64,000 bases of DNA from Chitinophaga dinghuensis (GCF_003259435.1 NZ_QLMA01000001.1:186001-250000), one strand, 5' to 3'. Shown: positions 17,488 through 27,310, counted from the stretch's first letter. The notes: generated by a model not told the origin, from the letters alone. Made by a program: numbers and translations.

Positions 17488-18570
17488 ATGACTGAGCAAA
17501 GTCGCATATATATACTAATGGCAAGAAAGGCAGCGGGAGAAGCTTCTCCTGCTGAGCTGGAAGAACTGGATCAGTTGCTGATGCAACATCCTGAACTACA
17601 GTACTCTTTTAATATAGTGGTAGATATCAATCACGTTTTCGACGGCAGTACCTTCACAGATGAAGAAGCTGATGCGTTGAAAATGAGAGGTATGGGCAAA
17701 ATTTCCCAGTGGCTGGAAGAACAACCGACGGCCATCATCCGTCCGCGCTTCCCCTGGAAGACAGTATCTGCAGCTGCTGCCAGCATTGCGCTCCTGGTAG
17801 GCGTATTCCTCTTCTGGCCTAAATCTGCCGCCACTACCTATGCTAATCAGGTAATTACCAAAAGCGGCTCCAAAACAACGCTGATGTTGCCGGACGGCAG
17901 CAGTGTGGTATTAAATGCCTGTAGCAAACTGCAATATGATGCTAATAAGTTTCTGAAAGGAGACAGAGAGGTGACCCTCACTGGAGAAGCTTTCTTTGAT
18001 GTGAAACATGATCCTGCACATCCTTTTCTAGTGCACTCAGGAGCTGTGAATATCAGGGTACTGGGCACTGCGTTTAACGTGAAAGCCTATGCGGAAGATG
18101 CCGCGATCGAAACAACGCTCATCAGCGGTAAAGTAGCCGTCGATTTCTCTGCCGGCGCCCATAGTAATGAAAGTAAAGAGATCATTCTGCTACCGTCACA
18201 GAAACTGGTCATCAATAAACTGGATATCGTCAATACTAATACTTCCGGCAACAGTAAACTGTCTGCCAATTTCTCCATTGCTCCCACTAAATCCGTTGCC
18301 AACACTATTTCTGCCGAAAGTTCAGGTTCACCAACCGCCTGGATGGACGACCGTTTCGAATTTGATAATCTGACACTGGAACAATTGTCACATGACCTGG
18401 AAAGATGGTATAATGTATCCATCTCTTTTAAAAATGAAAAGTATAAAAGGGAAATCTTTACAGGCGTATTTAAAAAACAAACAATTGAAGAGGTATTGAA
18501 TGCCCTCCAACTAACACTGGGCTTTCAGTATAACATGGACAATGAAAAAAGAACAGTAACAATTTGGTAG
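17488..18570 (+). CDS. FecR-family anti-sigma factor
   Basis: A 360-residue FecR-like protein. A cytoplasmic N-terminal segment (about 1-85, with ELEELDQLLMQHPELQ) is followed by one membrane span (about 92-110, AAAASIALLVGVFLFW). The periplasmic FecR domain has TTLMLPDGSSVVLNACSKLQY, VTLTGEAFFDVKHDPAHPFLV and VLGTAFNVKAY. The C-terminal STN-like domain has FDNLTLEQLSHDLERWYNVSI and TLGFQYNMDNEKRTVTI. It would sense the loaded SusC at 18767 through the latter's STN domain and release the divergent sigma factor. Confidence 0.94.
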   Translation: MTEQSRIYILMARKAAGEASPAELEELDQLLMQHPELQYSFNIVVDINHVFDGSTFTDEEADALKMRGMGKISQWLEEQPTAIIRPRFPWKTVSAAAASIALLVGVFLFWPKSAATTYANQVITKSGSKTTLMLPDGSSVVLNACSKLQYDANKFLKGDREVTLTGEAFFDVKHDPAHPFLVHSGAVNIRVLGTAFNVKAYAEDAAIETTLISGKVAVDFSAGAHSNESKEIILLPSQKLVINKLDIVNTNTSGNSKLSANFSIAPTKSVANTISAESSGSPTAWMDDRFEFDNLTLEQLSHDLERWYNVSISFKNEKYKREIFTGVFKKQTIEEVLNALQLTLGFQYNMDNEKRTVTIW

Positions 18571-18664
18571 CACCTGTTTCCATAATGGTTTCTTAATCAC
18601 ATAAAATCCATGATCAATGGACATGTAAAAAAATATCTATCATAACTGCTTTAGAATCATGAAA

Positions 18665-18692
18665 AAAGGGAAATGCGGCAACATTCCCCTTT
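18665..18692 (+). promoter_or_regulatory. Hairpin in the leader between fecR and susC
   Basis: An inverted repeat AAAGGGAAATG (18665-18675) and CATTCCCCTTT (18682-18692) with a six-base loop lies about 75 bases before the susC ATG. One internal pair is A-C. The T-run is too short for a clear terminator. A hairpin with the same layout occurs in the other PUL at 43976-44004. Confidence 0.4.
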
Positions 18693-18766
18693 AACAAAGG
18701 CTAAACAACTGAACCGATCGGCAAGATCCGGTAATGGCCTATTATTTAACCTAATGAAACAAATGT

Positions 18767-21700
18767 ATGAAAAAAAGCTATTGGTGGCCTTCGCATATTC
18801 CTGACCGGAATATGAGGAAACTCATTATGCGTATGAAATTAACATCCGTATTGCTCTGCGCCGGTTTTTTACAGCTGAGTGCACACGGATTCTCTCAGGA
18901 GAAAATCAGTGTGGATTACAGCAATATCCCTATCGGCAAATTGCTGAATGTCATAGGAAAGAAGAGTGATTATACCTTCCTCTATAAGAATGATGCCATC
19001 CCCGATAAAAAGGTGACCATCAAGATGGATAATGCTCCTGTTCCGGAAATCCTGGAGAAAGCCCTCAGCGGCACTCACCTGGATTATCGTATCATGCCTA
19101 ATAACCTGGTGGTAATTGTAAAATCCGGGGAAACGGTTAAAACGATCCAGATAAAAGGTATCGTGAAAGATGTAGACGGTACGCCCCTCATCGGTGTAAC
19201 CGTGAAAGTGCAGGGTACGTCCAAAGGCGCTACTACCAATGTTAAAGGGGAGTACGAAATGGAAGTGCCTGAAAATGCAGTGCTGGAATTCAGCTACATC
19301 GGCTACGAAACCAAACAGTTCTCCATCAAAGGCGTACAGAACTTCAATGTTACGCTGACTGCCAACTCCAGCGGCCTGAACGAAGTAGTGGTAGTAGGTT
19401 ATGGTACCCAGAAAAGAGTGAACCTCAGCGGCGCTGTGGATAACATCTCCGGCAAAGCCCTGGAAAACCGTCCCATCACCAACGTAGGTACTGGTTTGCA
19501 AGGGTTAATCCCCAACCTGAACATCGGAATTAACAACGGCCGTTCATCCAGTGCACCCACCTTCAATCTGCGTGGTTATACCTCTCTCTCCGGCGGCGAA
19601 CCTTTCATTCTGGTGGACAATATTCCATTTACAGCAGATGAAGTTTCCCGACTCAATCCTGCCGATGTGGAAAGCGTTTCTGTTCTCAAAGATGCGGCAT
19701 CCGCTGCCATCTATGGTGCACGCGCTGCCTTCGGCGTGGTATTGATTACCACCAAATCAGCTAAGGACGGTCGTCTCGCCGTATCAGCAAATGCAAACTA
19801 TGCGGTACGCACACTGGGTAAAGTACCTAAAATTATTACTGATCCGCTGATCACCATGCAAATGAAGCATGATGCAGCCACTCCATTGTATAACCTGTAT
19901 CCGGATGCTGTGAGAGCTTATGCAGCACAACGTTCGAAAGATCCTTCCCTCCCGGCTGTTATTGTGGATCCTAATAACCCTAACGCCTATGCGTATTTCG
20001 GTACTACAGACTGGCTCCACGAAGTATATAATAAAACAGCGCCTGCTTTCAGCGGTAACTTCAGCATTGCCCGTGGCGATGATAAACTGAACTATTACCT
20101 CTCCGGCGAATACTATAAACAAGATGGTATGCTGCGCAGTAATCCGGATATCTATAACCGTTATAACCTGCGTGCTAAAGCTACCTATACCTTTAATGAT
20201 CGCCTGAAACTGGGTACCAACACCACCTATACCAATTCCGAATATGATGCGCCTTCTGCTGCAATGGATTATCTCTTCTTCCATAATGCCAATAGAACGC
20301 CTTCTCTGTCTGTACCCCGTAACCCGGATGGTACCTGGACTTCCGACGGCGCCGCACTGTTAGGAAGACTTCAAAGTGGTGGCCGGAATAATAGCGCCAT
20401 GAATGAGTTCCTCACCAGCTTTAATGGTTCATTCAATCTGATCAAAGATGTATGGGGACTGAAAGGAGACGCTACTTTCAGACGTACCAACGGTAACTAC
20501 AAATCATTCACTGTTCCGGTAGCCTACCGTACAGGCCCTGGCCAACCGTTACAATATACAGACGGAAACCAATCCAGTGCCGCTTTCAGTGCAATGACCG
20601 TGAAATACAATGTTTACAATATCTATTCTGATTTCCATAAGGCATTTAATAAACATGATCTGACGGCATTAGTAGGCTTTAACCAGGAATACTATCAGTG
20701 GGATAATCCAGGTGCAAACCGCAATGGACTGATCTCTACCAGTTATCCAACCGTACAGCTGGCAACAGGCGTGGCTAATGTGAATGAATCTTTTGAAGAC
20801 TGGGCTGTACGTGGCTTATTCTACCGTGTGGCATACGCTTACGATTCCAAATACCTGGTAGAAGTAAATGGCCGCCGTGATGGATCTTCCCGTTTCCCAA
20901 GCTATAACCGCTGGGGCATGTTCCCTTCTGCTTCTGCTGCATGGGTAGTATCCAAAGAGAAATTCTTCAAGCCAATTGCAGATGCGATTAAAATGGACTT
21001 CCTGAAATTCCGTGGCTCCTATGGTGCATTGGGCGACCAGACCTTTGACTCCTACGGATATTTTGAGAAGATGCAAGCCAGTCCTATCGGTACCATCCTC
21101 GATGGTAAAATTCCAGTAGGCGTATTTCCACCAACACCTGTTACGGCCGACTATTCCTGGCAGACAGTACGCTCCATTAACTTCGGTGCGGACGCGACTT
21201 TCCTGAAAGAACGCCTGTACTTTAGCTTTGATCACTATACCCGCTATACAGATGGTATGTTTGTGAAAGGTAAAACGCTGCCTTCGGTATTCGGTGCCCC
21301 TTCTCCTAAAACCAATGGCGCTAACCTGAAAACCAGAGGTATGGAGCTGAGCATCATGTGGAGAGATCAGTTCAATATAGGTAAAGATCCTTTCCAATAC
21401 AGCATCAAACTGGCAGTGGCCGACAGCCGTACCTTCATCACTAAATACGATAACCCACAAGGTAACCTGAATGATTATTATGCAGGACAAGAGTTGGGGG
21501 AGATATGGGGTCTCGAAACAGAAGGCTTCTTCCAGAACGAGGCAGAACTGAAAAACCACGCAGATCAAACAGCAGTAGGTTCCGATGATCAGGGATATAA
21601 ATGGTATGTAGGAGATCTGAAATTCAAAGATCTCAATGGCGACGGCTTTATCAATTATGGTAAGAACACCGTTTCTGACCATGGGGATAAACGTATCATC

Positions 21701-22201
21701 GGTAACAATATGCCAAGATTGCCTTACAGCGTGGATATCAACTCCAGCTTCAAAAACTTTGACCTCCGTATCTTCTTACAAGGTATCGGCAAACGCGATT
21801 GGTATCCAGGTCCAAGCAACCACTATTTCTGGGGTATCTATGCACAGCCATGGGCCAACGTACAGGAAAAGAATATGGACCACTGGACGCCGGAAAATCC
21901 AAACGCTTATTTCCCTCGCGTGAAATCATATATCGCAGAAGATGCAACAGAACTGGGTGCGCCACAAACCCGCTACCTCCAGAATGCAGCATACCTGCGC
22001 CTGAAGAACGTTACCCTGGCATATACACTGCCTAAGAGCGTTACCGAGAAAATGAAAATAGCCCGTCTTCGTGTATACTTCAGTGCGGAAAACATCTTTA
22101 CGATTTCCCACCTGAAAGTGAATCTCGATCCGGAAGGCCTGGATGGTAGCATTTATCCTTTCCAGAAAACCTATTCTGCGGGTGTGAACCTGAACTTCTA
22201 A
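18767..22201 (+). CDS. SusC/RagA-family TonB-dependent transporter with N-terminal STN signalling domain
   Basis: A 1144-residue transducer-type SusC. The signal peptide follows a short extension (MRMKLTSVLLCAGFLQLSAHGFSQ). The STN domain comes next (about 45-115, IPIGKLLNVIGKKSDYTFLYKN), then a carboxypeptidase-like domain (IKGIVKDVDGTPLIGVTVKV). The plug has VVVVGYGTQKRVNLSGAV and FNLRGYTSLSGGEPFILVDN, and a barrel ends in AGVNLNF. The STN domain should talk to the FecR protein encoded upstream. SusD follows after 10 bases. The ligand is unknown, but the downstream phosphoesterase hints at a phosphorylated nutrient. Confidence 0.95.
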   Translation: MKKSYWWPSHIPDRNMRKLIMRMKLTSVLLCAGFLQLSAHGFSQEKISVDYSNIPIGKLLNVIGKKSDYTFLYKNDAIPDKKVTIKMDNAPVPEILEKALSGTHLDYRIMPNNLVVIVKSGETVKTIQIKGIVKDVDGTPLIGVTVKVQGTSKGATTNVKGEYEMEVPENAVLEFSYIGYETKQFSIKGVQNFNVTLTANSSGLNEVVVVGYGTQKRVNLSGAVDNISGKALENRPITNVGTGLQGLIPNLNIGINNGRSSSAPTFNLRGYTSLSGGEPFILVDNIPFTADEVSRLNPADVESVSVLKDAASAAIYGARAAFGVVLITTKSAKDGRLAVSANANYAVRTLGKVPKIITDPLITMQMKHDAATPLYNLYPDAVRAYAAQRSKDPSLPAVIVDPNNPNAYAYFGTTDWLHEVYNKTAPAFSGNFSIARGDDKLNYYLSGEYYKQDGMLRSNPDIYNRYNLRAKATYTFNDRLKLGTNTTYTNSEYDAPSAAMDYLFFHNANRTPSLSVPRNPDGTWTSDGAALLGRLQSGGRNNSAMNEFLTSFNGSFNLIKDVWGLKGDATFRRTNGNYKSFTVPVAYRTGPGQPLQYTDGNQSSAAFSAMTVKYNVYNIYSDFHKAFNKHDLTALVGFNQEYYQWDNPGANRNGLISTSYPTVQLATGVANVNESFEDWAVRGLFYRVAYAYDSKYLVEVNGRRDGSSRFPSYNRWGMFPSASAAWVVSKEKFFKPIADAIKMDFLKFRGSYGALGDQTFDSYGYFEKMQASPIGTILDGKIPVGVFPPTPVTADYSWQTVRSINFGADATFLKERLYFSFDHYTRYTDGMFVKGKTLPSVFGAPSPKTNGANLKTRGMELSIMWRDQFNIGKDPFQYSIKLAVADSRTFITKYDNPQGNLNDYYAGQELGEIWGLETEGFFQNEAELKNHADQTAVGSDDQGYKWYVGDLKFKDLNGDGFINYGKNTVSDHGDKRIIGNNMPRLPYSVDINSSFKNFDLRIFLQGIGKRDWYPGPSNHYFWGIYAQPWANVQEKNMDHWTPENPNAYFPRVKSYIAEDATELGAPQTRYLQNAAYLRLKNVTLAYTLPKSVTEKMKIARLRVYFSAENIFTISHLKVNLDPEGLDGSIYPFQKTYSAGVNLNF

Positions 22202-22211
22202 AATGTGAATC

Positions 22212-24017
22212 ATGAAAAAACAGACGCTCTATATAACTTTAGTAACGGCAGGACTCTTCACCGCGGCCTGTAACAAGGATTTCCTGCAAAGAAATCCCCA
22301 GACGGAAATTTCTCCGGATGTATATTTCAATTCTGCAAAAGACCTGGAAACCTATTCCAACGCTTTCTATATTGGTACGCCCTATTCTACGGATGATATC
22401 AACAGCGATAACGTCTCCTATTATAGCTCTGCCGGCGAAGTAGACCTGATGATGGAAGGCGGCCTTAATCCAAATACCGTAAGTCAGGATGGCTGGAACA
22501 ACTGGTCGGATCTCCGTAAATACAACTATCTGCTAGACAACGCGCATAGAGCTTCCGGAGATACCGCTGCTATCAAGCATTTCATTGGTATTGCCCGTTT
22601 CTTCCGCGCTAAATTTTATTTCGCGAAACTGGCGCGTTACTCTGATGTGCCCTGGTATAGTCATGTACTGAAGAACACAGACTCCGCACTGTATGCGCCT
22701 CGTAGCCCTCGCGCCGTGATCGCCGATTCCATCATGGCTGATCTGAACTACGCAATCGCAAATATTAAACCGGATGAAGGTAACAGAACCCGTGTTAGTA
22801 AATGGACAGCCCTGGCTTTGATGAGCCGTTTCGGTCTGTTTGAAGGTACTTTCCGTAAATATCATACTGAACTGGGACTGAGCGACAAAGCAACTCCTTT
22901 CCTTACTGCGGCGGTGGATGCGGCACAACAAATCATGGCCAATACGCGCTTTCAAATCTCCAACACTGGTAAAGGAGGCGCCGATTATCGCGCACTGTTT
23001 GTAAGCACTTCTCTGGCAAGTAATCCGGAAATTATCCAGTGGTACGACTGTCAGCAATCTCTCGGTGTGGGCAATAACTCACATACTGTACTGGGCTGGG
23101 AGTGGTCTGTCAGCAATAGTCTGGTCGAGTCTTACCTGATGGCCGATGGTACGCCTTTCACAGCTCAACCTAATTACAAACAGAAAACCTATTTGCAGGT
23201 ATTCGCCAATCGCGATCCTCGCCTGGCGGAAACCGTTGCCTATCCTGGTTATTCTACTACTAACGACAATCGTTATTATATTCCAAAACCTAACCTCGGC
23301 GGTTACGATCAGCTGAAATTCTATCCGCGTGATCCGGCTATCCGCCAGGGCTGGAATGCCAACTATACTGCATTGCCTATCTATCGCCTGGCAGAAGTAC
23401 TGTTAAACTTCGCAGAAGCGAAGGCAGAATTAGGTACGCTCACAGATGCAGACCTCACAGCAAGTGTGAATAAACTCAGAGCCCGCGTACAAATGCCAGA
23501 TCTGTCAATGTCAGCAGCTAACGGTAATCCGGACGCAGTACAGGCCGGACTCTATCCGGAAGTAAGCGGTGCAAACAAAGGCGTGTTGCTCGAAATCAGA
23601 AGGGAGAGACGCGTGGAACTCGCATGCGAAGGCCTCCGTCTGAACGACCTGAACAGATGGGCAGCAGCCGCCAGACTGGAGCAAGCCCAACAAGGTATGT
23701 ATGTGCCTGCCCTCGGCCCAATAGATATGACTGGAGATGGTATTCCTGATATCGCTATCCTGGCAAACCCTGGAGACACAGCCTCCCTGGCCGGCCTGGC
23801 TCCCGATGTAAAACAGAATGTCAGCCGTTTCTATCTCAAAGATGCCAACGGAAAAGACAATAACTTCTACCTGGATAACAATACTTCCGGTCATATTTCG
23901 TTTACTCGTTACCGTGATAATCCACGCAAATTCATAGGACCTAAGTATTTTTATCGTCCGATACAATTAAGCGAAACCGTACTTAACCCGAATCTGAAAC
24001 AGAATTTCGGATGGTAA
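22212..24017 (+). CDS. RagB/SusD-family nutrient-binding lipoprotein
   Basis: A 601-residue SusD lipoprotein with lipobox TAAC and mature start NKDFLQRNPQTEISPDVYFN. The core helix region is IGIARFFRAKFYFAKLARYSDVPWY. The C-terminal SusD signature is LPIYRLAEVLLNFAEAKAEL and EIRRERRVELACEGLRLNDLNRW. It forms the lid of the SusC protein upstream. An inserted stretch near residues 500-515 (LGPIDMTGDGIPDIAIL) resembles a small acidic calcium-type loop. Confidence 0.95.
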   Translation: MKKQTLYITLVTAGLFTAACNKDFLQRNPQTEISPDVYFNSAKDLETYSNAFYIGTPYSTDDINSDNVSYYSSAGEVDLMMEGGLNPNTVSQDGWNNWSDLRKYNYLLDNAHRASGDTAAIKHFIGIARFFRAKFYFAKLARYSDVPWYSHVLKNTDSALYAPRSPRAVIADSIMADLNYAIANIKPDEGNRTRVSKWTALALMSRFGLFEGTFRKYHTELGLSDKATPFLTAAVDAAQQIMANTRFQISNTGKGGADYRALFVSTSLASNPEIIQWYDCQQSLGVGNNSHTVLGWEWSVSNSLVESYLMADGTPFTAQPNYKQKTYLQVFANRDPRLAETVAYPGYSTTNDNRYYIPKPNLGGYDQLKFYPRDPAIRQGWNANYTALPIYRLAEVLLNFAEAKAELGTLTDADLTASVNKLRARVQMPDLSMSAANGNPDAVQAGLYPEVSGANKGVLLEIRRERRVELACEGLRLNDLNRWAAAARLEQAQQGMYVPALGPIDMTGDGIPDIAILANPGDTASLAGLAPDVKQNVSRFYLKDANGKDNNFYLDNNTSGHISFTRYRDNPRKFIGPKYFYRPIQLSETVLNPNLKQNFGW

Positions 24018-24036
24018 CAATGAAAATATAAATGGG

Positions 24037-24076
24037 TGGGAGCAAGTCGGAAGTCTTGCTCCCATTCGATTTTTTA
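24037..24076 (+). terminator. Hairpin terminator after the second susD
   Basis: A perfect 10-base-pair stem (TGGGAGCAAG at 24037-24046, CTTGCTCCCA at 24055-24064) is followed by TTCGATTTTTTAG. It may be partial, since the phosphoesterase starts only 33 bases after the stem and has no clear promoter of its own. Confidence 0.7.
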
Positions 24077-24096
24077 GAAGTGAACAATAAACAATT

Positions 24097-26562
24097 ATGA
24101 AGAATTTAGCACTGACAGCGCTGGGCATTTTACTGGCAGGAGGAATACAGGCACAATCCTTCTCCGGCCAGGTTTTCAACGATGTGAACAAAAATGGCGT
24201 CCTGGATGCAGGAGAAAAAGGTATTAGCGGTATCAGCGTTTCAGATGGACTGCATGTAGTGAAAACCGGTGAAGACGGCCGATACAACCTGCCTGGCCAC
24301 GCCCGTCAGAAATTTGTTTTCATTACGCCAGCTCATGGCTACAACTTTGTTAAGAACTATTTCATTAAAATAGACAGCACGGTACAATCGTACGACTTTC
24401 CCATGTATGCCGCCGCTGTTCCTGCACACCGCAGAAAAGATATTTCCCGCTTCGTACGCATCACCGATACAGAAACCTATCAGTATGGCGACTGGATCAA
24501 CGAAACAAGGAATTATACCAAAAATGAAGAAGCCGATTTCGTAGTTCATACCGGCGATATCTGCTATGAGAAAGGATTGCAGTTCCACGCGCAACAGGTA
24601 AATACCAAAACTATGGGGCTGCCGGTTTACTATTGCGTGGGCAACCACGACCTGGTAAAAGGCCCTTATGGCGAAGCCTTATTTGAATCCCTCTTTGGTC
24701 CGGTATTCTATTCATTTGAGTATGGCAACACCCACTTTGTAGTAACGCCAATGCCTTATGGAGACTACAAACCATCTTATACCTACGATGACCTGTATTA
24801 CTGGCTGAAAAGTGATCTCGCTAATACAGACCCGCAAAAATCAATCGTTATTTTTAACCATGATCTACTGACCTATGACGATAATTTTGTAATCAAAAAT
24901 TCAAAAGGCGACAGCCTGGTCTTAAATGATCACAACCTGAAGGCCTGGATTTATGGCCACTGGCATATCAATTTCGCTCGTAAACATGGAAATACCGGTA
25001 TTCGTTCTCTATGCTCCGCACCTGCGGCAGACGGTGGTATCGATAACTCTATGTCTAATTTTGACGTGATCGAAGTGGCAAAAGAAGGCATTGTTTCCGT
25101 TAACAGAAGATATACCTATGTGACCAATCAACTTGTCTTGATATCTCCAACGAAGAACGGAGCCGCCGTGAAGAACCAGCAATTAACAGTGAGTGCGAAT
25201 GTGTATCAGACAGATGAACCTGTAAAATCAGTAGTGTTCCGACTGTATGATAACAACGGCAAATTGTTACAACAATCACAATTGATGGCCTCCAGCGACT
25301 GGACCTGGAACGGTACCTTGAAAACTGCTGGTCTTGCCCCGCAAACCCTTTATAACAGCACGTTGGAGGCTACTTTAAATACAGGTCGCGTTTTATTCAG
25401 AAGGGATACCTTCCGGATTAATCCGGCTACTGCGCCTCTGGCAAATAACAACTGGGAACAAGTATTGCAGAACCCTCAACGCGTTCCCACTATTGCAGCG
25501 AATAAGCTGAAACCGCGATTGGTATGGACATCCAATACCGGCGCTAATATCTGGAAATCGTCTCCCATCATCGTCAACGGGAAATTATATCTCGCCACCA
25601 TTGATGATGAAAATAATACTAAGTCGGCTATCATAGCCATGGACGCTACTTCTGGAAAAGTGTTGTGGAAGTTTCCTACTGCGAATTCCATCAAACATAG
25701 TCTGTCATTTGCAAACGGTAAAATTCTGGGAACAGATGCAGAAGGATTTACCTATGCCCTGGATGCCAATACCGGCAAGCTTTTATGGCAGCATGACGGA
25801 GGAATGAGACACCTCGCTACCTATAACAGTGCAGGCGTAGTGTATAAAAATACCTATATCACCGGCGCCGGCAATTATATGCAGGCATTGGATATTAATA
25901 GGGGTAACCCGCTCTGGACAAACACTGCATGGTCAGGAGGAGAGGGGACGCCCGCAGCCATGACCATTTTTGGCAATGCTGTCATTACCTCTTCCAACTG
26001 GAATGCCTTGTTTGCACATGATCTGAATACAGGGAAATTACTGTGGAAACGCAGTGATGGCGGTATCAGATTCCGCAGCGGAACAGCAGTTAACTACGAT
26101 AATAAACTCTATGTACATGGCATTAATATGTTGCACATGTTGAATGAAACGGGAGCAACTGTAGATAGTATTCCACTGAAATACAACCTGAAAACGATGA
26201 CTGCACCTACGATTGCAGGGAATAAAATTTTACTCTGCACAGCAGAAGATGGACTGGTGATATATGATAAACAAACCAAACAGGAACTGGGCATATTCCG
26301 TCCAAAACAGTCGCTTTCTTTCTCTGCGCCATATACTTTACCTCCTGCAGCCGGAATAGAAAGCACGCCGCTGGTGACAGGTAATACTGCTTATGTAGCT
26401 GCATCAGATGGACATTTATATGTGTTAAATATAGCGGGCAAGCCGGAAGTTATTCAAGATATTGATTTGGGAGCGCCTGTGCTGGCGGATATGACGCTGG
26501 TGAATGGAATGCTCTATGTAGCGGACTTTTCGGGGAACGTGAATGCGTTTGTACTCGAATAG
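24097..26562 (+). CDS. Secreted calcineurin-like phosphoesterase fused to a PQQ-type beta-propeller
   Basis: An 821-residue exported protein. A signal peptide (about 1-22) leads into an N-terminal prealbumin-like domain with a possible calcium loop (VFNDVNKNGVLDAGEKG). A metallophosphoesterase domain follows (about 120-350) with HTGDICYEKG, VGNHD, FNHDLL and YGHWHINFAR; the first metal motif reads TDTE rather than the usual D-x-H. The C-terminal half (about 480-821) is a propeller of PQQ/quinoprotein-type repeats (IIAMDATSGKVLWKFPT, TYALDANTGKLLWQHDG, FAHDLNTGKLLWKRSDG). Phosphoesterase activity on an extracytoplasmic phosphate ester is likely; a sugar phosphate or phosphodiester imported by the adjacent SusC/SusD is an inference. 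Confidence 0.88.
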   Translation: MKNLALTALGILLAGGIQAQSFSGQVFNDVNKNGVLDAGEKGISGISVSDGLHVVKTGEDGRYNLPGHARQKFVFITPAHGYNFVKNYFIKIDSTVQSYDFPMYAAAVPAHRRKDISRFVRITDTETYQYGDWINETRNYTKNEEADFVVHTGDICYEKGLQFHAQQVNTKTMGLPVYYCVGNHDLVKGPYGEALFESLFGPVFYSFEYGNTHFVVTPMPYGDYKPSYTYDDLYYWLKSDLANTDPQKSIVIFNHDLLTYDDNFVIKNSKGDSLVLNDHNLKAWIYGHWHINFARKHGNTGIRSLCSAPAADGGIDNSMSNFDVIEVAKEGIVSVNRRYTYVTNQLVLISPTKNGAAVKNQQLTVSANVYQTDEPVKSVVFRLYDNNGKLLQQSQLMASSDWTWNGTLKTAGLAPQTLYNSTLEATLNTGRVLFRRDTFRINPATAPLANNNWEQVLQNPQRVPTIAANKLKPRLVWTSNTGANIWKSSPIIVNGKLYLATIDDENNTKSAIIAMDATSGKVLWKFPTANSIKHSLSFANGKILGTDAEGFTYALDANTGKLLWQHDGGMRHLATYNSAGVVYKNTYITGAGNYMQALDINRGNPLWTNTAWSGGEGTPAAMTIFGNAVITSSNWNALFAHDLNTGKLLWKRSDGGIRFRSGTAVNYDNKLYVHGINMLHMLNETGATVDSIPLKYNLKTMTAPTIAGNKILLCTAEDGLVIYDKQTKQELGIFRPKQSLSFSAPYTLPPAAGIESTPLVTGNTAYVAASDGHLYVLNIAGKPEVIQDIDLGAPVLADMTLVNGMLYVADFSGNVNAFVLE

Positions 26563-26583
26563 TAGGTTGATAAATGCAAATAG

Positions 26584-26620
26584 AAAAACGCCCTCCTGTT
26601 TTCAGGAAGGCGTTTTTTTG
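26584..26620. terminator. Bidirectional terminator
   Basis: A 15-base-pair stem with one mismatch (arms 26584-26598 and 26603-26617, loop TTTT) has A-run and T-run flanks. It lies between the convergent phosphoesterase and YiaA/B genes and can serve both. Confidence 0.88.
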
Positions 26621-26622
26621 TA

Positions 26623-27036
26623 TTAGAATTCTGTTTTACCTGGTTCTGCACTTTTGGAAGCCTGTGCATCACGTGTATTTTTCTGTACCGTAATAGCGCC
26701 GAAAACGCTGAGCAGGAAAGCAAATGCATAAAATCCTTTTTCGCTGGGAAGTAAGGTGGCATTAAACAATCCGATGGTCAACAGTACAATTGTCAGTAAC
26801 ATAGACACCCAGCTGATGCCATAATAGATGTCAGTTACAGGGATACCTTCGAGTCGGTCGCGTACGCACTTCTGTACAGATACTGCTGCAAACAGGCCAT
26901 ACATAAGGATCGTGAAGTAATAACCTTTCTCGTTCAGTTGCATATTGGAGTTCCACAGCCCGATTAGAAACCCGGTCATACCTGCTCCCAGGGCTAACCA
27001 AGAGGCCATGACAAATGCATTGGATGGTTTTTTCAT
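26623..27036 (-). CDS. YiaA/YiaB two-helix family inner-membrane protein
   Basis: A 137-residue protein made of two copies of a two-helix membrane unit, as in YiaA/YiaB proteins. Each copy has a helical hairpin joined by LWNSNMQLNEKGYYFTILMYGLFAA in the first and GLFNATLLPSEKGFYAFAFLLSVF in the second. The shared N-x2-L-x2-[KE]-K-G-[FY]-Y signature shows internal duplication. Four membrane spans are expected. Function is unknown for the family. Start at the ATG at 27036. Confidence 0.85.
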   Translation of the reverse strand: MKKPSNAFVMASWLALGAGMTGFLIGLWNSNMQLNEKGYYFTILMYGLFAAVSVQKCVRDRLEGIPVTDIYYGISWVSMLLTIVLLTIGLFNATLLPSEKGFYAFAFLLSVFGAITVQKNTRDAQASKSAEPGKTEF

Positions 27037-27160
27037 TGTGTATATGGATTTAAAACAGGGGTAATAATACTAATTAATTTGAATTAACTAACGGTAACGG
27101 CTATCTTATAATGTTAGGGAAATGCAAAAAGTACCAAAGAAGAAGAAGGGGATATAATTG

Positions 27161-27194
27161 AAAAAGCCGTTTCTACAGAGTAGAAACGGCTTTC
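27161..27194 (-). terminator. Terminator of the initiator tRNA gene
   Basis: A perfect 14-base-pair stem (arms 27163-27176 and 27180-27193, three-base loop) is followed on the minus strand by TTTTT. It begins 7 bases after the tRNA 3' end. Confidence 0.88.
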
Positions 27195-27200
27195 GATTTG

Positions 27201-27272
<72 letters not shown>

Positions 27273-27280
27273 ATGTGTTG

Positions 27281-27310
27281 CAAATGTAGGCAATAAATAT
27301 TAACTACAAA
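27281..27310 (-). promoter_or_regulatory. Bacteroidota-type promoter of the initiator tRNA
   Basis: On the minus strand TTTG (27307-27310) is followed after 18 bases by TACATTTG (27281-27288), a perfect TTTG-TAnnTTTG promoter. Transcription would start within a few bases of the tRNA 5' end. Confidence 0.8.

Noticed and set aside
20816-21682. A 288-codon open frame opposite the second susC gene
   Set aside because: It lies wholly inside a well-supported SusC coding region on the other strand and has no recognisable domain; it is a shadow of the codon pattern.
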